From: Bolinopsis microptera
Taxonomy: Eukaryota > Ctenophora > Tentaculata > Lobata > Bolinopsidae
Direction of reading: 5' to 3'
Length of the DNA stretch: 64,000 nucleotides
Assembly (NCBI RefSeq): GCF_026151205.1
Contig: NC_087080.1
Coordinates: 1,001,812-1,065,811 of the forward strand
The position numbers and the translations under genes are program-made. Shown here in pieces: positions 60,588-64,000 of the stretch. How positions within the stretch are numbered: position 1 is the stretch's first letter; every line of letters starts with the position of its first letter. A model generated the notes under the pieces. The model did not search any database. It was not told where the DNA came from and saw nothing but the letters and a program-made list of their open reading frames with translations.

Positions 60588-60626
60588 TCATTATCTTTTC
60601 TTACAATAATAAGATTAAGAAAAGAT
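60588..60626. other. Short hairpin-forming palindrome
   Basis: ttatcttttcttacaa is followed after a short spacer by its inverted match (taagaaaagataa). Intergenic; function unknown. Confidence 0.5.
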
Positions 60627-60907
60627 AATTGATAATGAATAAATAATATTAGGTGTGTAGGATTTCAGAAATTTCACAACTCAGATAATCATTGTGCATT
60701 AAATTTCTATTCCGTTAACATTGGTTAGCACTTTTTGGACAGTCCCAATCAACAATCAAAATAACCTTCATAACTGCCAACTGGACCATAGTTAGATATA
60801 TATATATATACCGTTTGGACTGTGGTCTCTGCATATTACAGAGTATAGAGTGACCTGCAATTCTACAGGATCACCCGAACTCTTAAAGGACACAATTATC
60901 TTCCATA

Positions 60908-61139
60908 TGAAGTTTCTTAGTACAGTCAGCTGCGTCTTGTAGACTGGGCCGGCAATTCCACCACTTCAATAATTCAAGGTACCAAGTTTCTTAGTACAGT
61001 AAGCTGCGTCTTGTAGACTGGGCCGGCAATTCCACCACTTCAATAATTCAAGGTACCAAGTTTCTTAGTACAGTAAGCTGCGTCTTGTAGACTGGGCCGG
61101 CAATTCCACCACTTCAATAATTCAAGGTACCAAGTTTCT
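60908..61139 (+). repeat. 74-bp tandem repeat, 3 copies
   Basis: The unit runs aagtttcttagtacagtaag, cttgtagactgggccggcaa, ccacttcaataattcaaggt. Copies are almost identical. Confidence 0.95.
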
Positions 61140-61169
61140 TAGTAAAGCAGCTCTTAAAGTTAACCGTCC

Positions 61170-61765
61170 GTTAGACAAGGAGTCCCATGTGGATGAGCAT
61201 AGTTTATCCTAATTTAATGGGTGCTTACCATTAGTTTAGCATATTAAGATTTGTCCCGCTCTGCTCTCCCAATGCCTTGTATCACGTCGTGACCCCCAAT
61301 GTCGTTTCACTATAGATCCTGTACTTGTAGAGTTTCTACGATACATGGGGAGCCGCGCAATCAAAATACAGGGCGAGCCGCGCACTCGTGCGCGGCGGGT
61401 CATACAACGTATGACAACCAATGCCCCAGCCCGAAACCAACCACTTTCGGAAAAATCTCCAAGTTGGCAATGTAAATCAGCTCTAAACGGTCAACGTTTA
61501 GACAAGGAATCCTATGTGGATGAGCATAGTTTATCCTATTTTAATGGGTGCTTACCATTAGTTTAGCATATTAAGATTTGTCCCTCTTTGCTCTCCCAAT
61601 GCCCCAGCCCGAAACCAACCACTTTCGGAAAGAATCTCCAAGTTGGCAATGCAAATCAGCTCTAAACGGTCAACGTTTGGACAAGGAATCTCACGTGGAT
61701 GAGCATAGTTTATCCTATTTTAATGGGTGCTTACCATTAGTTTAGCATATTAAGATGTCTCCCTC
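61170..61765 (+). repeat. 179-bp tandem repeat, about 3 copies, first interrupted by a MITE
   Basis: gttagacaaggagtcccatg-type starts fall at about 61170, 61498 and 61677. The first spacing is 328 bp and the second 179 bp. The excess of 149 bp equals the 141-bp MITE plus its 8-bp duplication. Confidence 0.92.
61277..61417 (+). mobile_element. MITE, 8-bp target-site duplication family, copy 3 (141 bp), with empty site
   Basis: TTGTATCACG...ATGACAA with flanks ccaatgcc at 61269-61276 and 61418-61425. The next repeat unit carries the uninterrupted site ctcccaatgccccagccc at 61593-61610, so the boundaries are defined by direct comparison. Confidence 0.93.
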
Positions 61766-62822
61766 TCCCAATGTCCGGACACAAACCTGGCCGGCCAGAG
61801 TTCTCTTAGAGAGTTAGAGTTGTGCCTGACGTTTGGTTTTAACTCCCGCTCTCTGGAAATCTAAATTTACCGCGGACGTTTTCTCTCGGGTAAAATCGAT
61901 AACAACTGATTTTGGTAACGAACACCAAAGACGCAGCGAGCAGGATGATGCCATTAGGCCCACTGGTCGCTCTGTTTTGTGATAGAAAATTCTAGAAGCT
62001 TTACCACTCATTGGAATTTGGCATTGAGTATGGTTTTCATGAGCTGTCAGTCTTCAACTTTTAAAGTTTTAAGCAAGACAATTCAAAACATTTGTAATAT
62101 AGTGTGTTTTCTCTTTTTCCCCACTGCACTACCTCGCCGCAAAATGCAAATGATCACATTGAATTGAATACCATCCCGTCCATAGCCACGTTGCAAAGTC
62201 ATGCAATGACGGTCTTATTTGTCCTTAGTAACAGTTAACATGACACAATATACTAAATTACAGAAATAGGTCGCACTTGAATCAGTGGTGTAACTGTAAC
62301 GTTGCCTGTTGGCGCCGAAAAAGCGCCCCCTGTTGATGCCCCCTTCCCTTTTGGCGCCCCTCCTAAAATTGAACAAATTAGGTGATTTTAGAGGATACGC
62401 CGGTAAAAAATCTCTAAAAAGTGTGTTTCTAGAGCAAAACGCGCAGTTTTGCTAGTACTACTACTTCAGTTAAGTTTTCCAAAATTATCCCACATTCAAA
62501 CGACAATTTGGCCAAGGATGTTAAGTACGTAGCGTATCTTATAAACGTACGGCATACGAGCGTATTCAGTATTCGGACAAAATTTAACATCAAACTTTTT
62601 TTTCTAAAGTTCTAAAGCTGCAAAATGTGCCGTATTTCACGTATGTCTTAGAATTTAGACAAACGGCGTATTTTCGACTGGTTTTTCGGCGTACTTAACA
62701 TCAATGATTTTTGTGCCCCCCTAAAGCCCTAAGATGCAAAATGAAATTTGTGATAGAGCCGAACCATTTTTTCTTTTGAATGCACCTTTTTGTTGCCTCT
62801 ATAATCTATATCTTACTTATAA

Positions 62823-63725
62823 GTCTCAGAGAATTATCTTTGTTTGTCGTTTGTACGACCGCCCGCGTGCAAATCAGACGAGAAATAGGTAGTTGCGTAG
62901 TTACCATGGTAACAAGGATTATTACACGCACGTGCACGTGCAATGATTGTTTTAACGTCATTTTGATCAGTTTTATTAATATTACGCTGTGTTTAGTACG
63001 AGCAACATTTTAATTGGCTGTATCTTCGGTTCATGTGTAGGATATTTTTTGATGCCATTTAAACTTACCAACGAAGAATCCTATTAGCTTCCTCCCACGG
63101 GTTTTCTAGTCATATAATCTCTACTATAATTCAGAAAATTCTTTTTGTTGTCTGTATGTACGACCGCCCACGTGCAAATTAGATGAAAAATAAGAAGTTG
63201 CATAGTAACCATGGTAACGAGGATTTTTACACGCACGTGCACGTGCAATGATTGGCGAACGGAATTTTTATCGGTTTTGTTGATATTACGTTTTGTTTAG
63301 TTCGAGCAACATTTTAATCGGCTGTATCTTCAGTGGGGATGAATATTTTTTGACACGATTAAAACTGACTGCCAAAGAATACTAATAGGTTCCTCCCGGT
63401 GACCACGGGTTTTCTAGTACTATAATAATTCAGAGAATTATCTTTGTTTGTACAATGTCTGTACGACCGCCCACGTGCAAATTAGGTAAGAAGCAAAAGG
63501 TTGTATAGTAACCAGGATAACGAGGGTTGTTACACGCACGTGCACGTGCAAAGATGGTTAAAACGGCATTTTTATCGGTTTTGTTGATATTACGTTGTGT
63601 TTAGTGCGAGCAACATTTTAATCGGCTGTATCTTCGGTTGAGTAGGATATTTTTTGATGCAATTTAAACTTACTAACAAAAAATACTATTAGCTTTCTCC
63701 CTGTGACCACGGGTTTTCGAGTATC
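62823..63725 (+). repeat. 300-bp tandem repeat, 3 copies, with GCACGTGCACGTGC palindrome
   Basis: Copies start near 62823, 63128 and 63428. Each has ctgtacgaccgcccacgtgc, a gttaccatggtaac-type motif (diverged in copy 3), cgcacgtgcacgtgcaa, gcgagcaacattttaatcgg and ccacgggttttct. Divergence of several per cent marks it as older than the minisatellites in the genes. Confidence 0.9.
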
Positions 63726-64000
63726 ATATAATATGATGTTTGCCTCTAGAAAGGTATAAGATTAAAATTATTTAATCGCAAAATTAATCGCAAGATGGTG
63801 ATTGTAGACCCGCTTATTTAGTCTTTAGAAGAGGGTAGATGGTGTAGAGCATGGGCTTTCTTCTAGTTATCACTCGCCGATGATATTTGAAACGTTTAGG
63901 AAAGAGCCCAGCCATGAAAGTATGTAAAATGTCAATAGTATAAGCTTCGTTCGATGTATTTTGGACGCTGATTCCGAATTACCTGCTATAAATATATATA
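63726..64000. other. Intergenic DNA with a dispersed-repeat end
   Basis: The last 60 bp (ttcgatgtattttggacgct, then gattccgaat) match a segment at about 10316-10345. Confidence 0.5.

Overview
This is nuclear DNA from an animal. The genes are split by GT-AG introns whose phases agree, there are calcium-binding EGF and Ig modules and a homeodomain, and an interstitial telomeric block is of the TTAGGG type. There is no operon-like packing, and tandem repeats and mobile elements take up a large share of the window. The very divergent homeodomain and a secreted protein I cannot place in a named family would suit a non-bilaterian animal (cnidarian, sponge or placozoan), but the sequence alone does not settle the phylum.

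Layout. (1) 1-9677: the 3' part of a secreted or matrix multidomain gene on the + strand. It has two copies of a Cys-rich module resembling the PCSK9 C-terminal fold, then EGF and Ig-like domains. An intron holds a 4.2-kb array of about 120 units of 35 bp, each carrying a copy of the upstream exon tail and its 5' splice site. (2) 9.9-15.9 kb: gene-poor DNA of dispersed repeats with one small MITE. (3) 15.87-45.88 kb, + strand: a PB1-domain 5' end, several candidate exons, a zinc-finger exon, and a well-supported seven-exon 3' part encoding a divergent homeodomain and a Ser/Thr/Pro-rich tail. Compatible phases suggest one transcription-factor gene of about 30 kb, but the middle exons are unproven. 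(4) 47.2-51.2 kb: a broken non-LTR retrotransposon carrying a 640-bp foldback and a mariner-type MITE. (5) 52.27-55.91 kb: a complete four-exon gene for a 168-aa secreted protein, perhaps with a galectin-like fold. A telomeric array lies in its second intron and a MITE in its 3' UTR. (6) 56.5-59.6 kb: a second broken non-LTR element, split by a 1.1-kb insertion. (7) 59.7-64 kb: medium-length tandem repeats, one interrupted by a MITE whose empty site survives in the next repeat unit.

Three patterns stand out. First, short-period arrays built on GTTACC/GGTAAC, GTAATGATGAC or TGACGTCA/CACGTG motifs are repeatedly bracketed by direct duplications of the unique flanking DNA. Several of these duplications fall on exon-intron borders and so copy splice sites. 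Second, four insertions of only 20-31 bp share a TATGAAGGAG core, each between target-site duplications of 9-17 bp. Third, a MITE family of 103-141 bp has 8-bp target-site duplications at all three copies. The first two may be undescribed processes.
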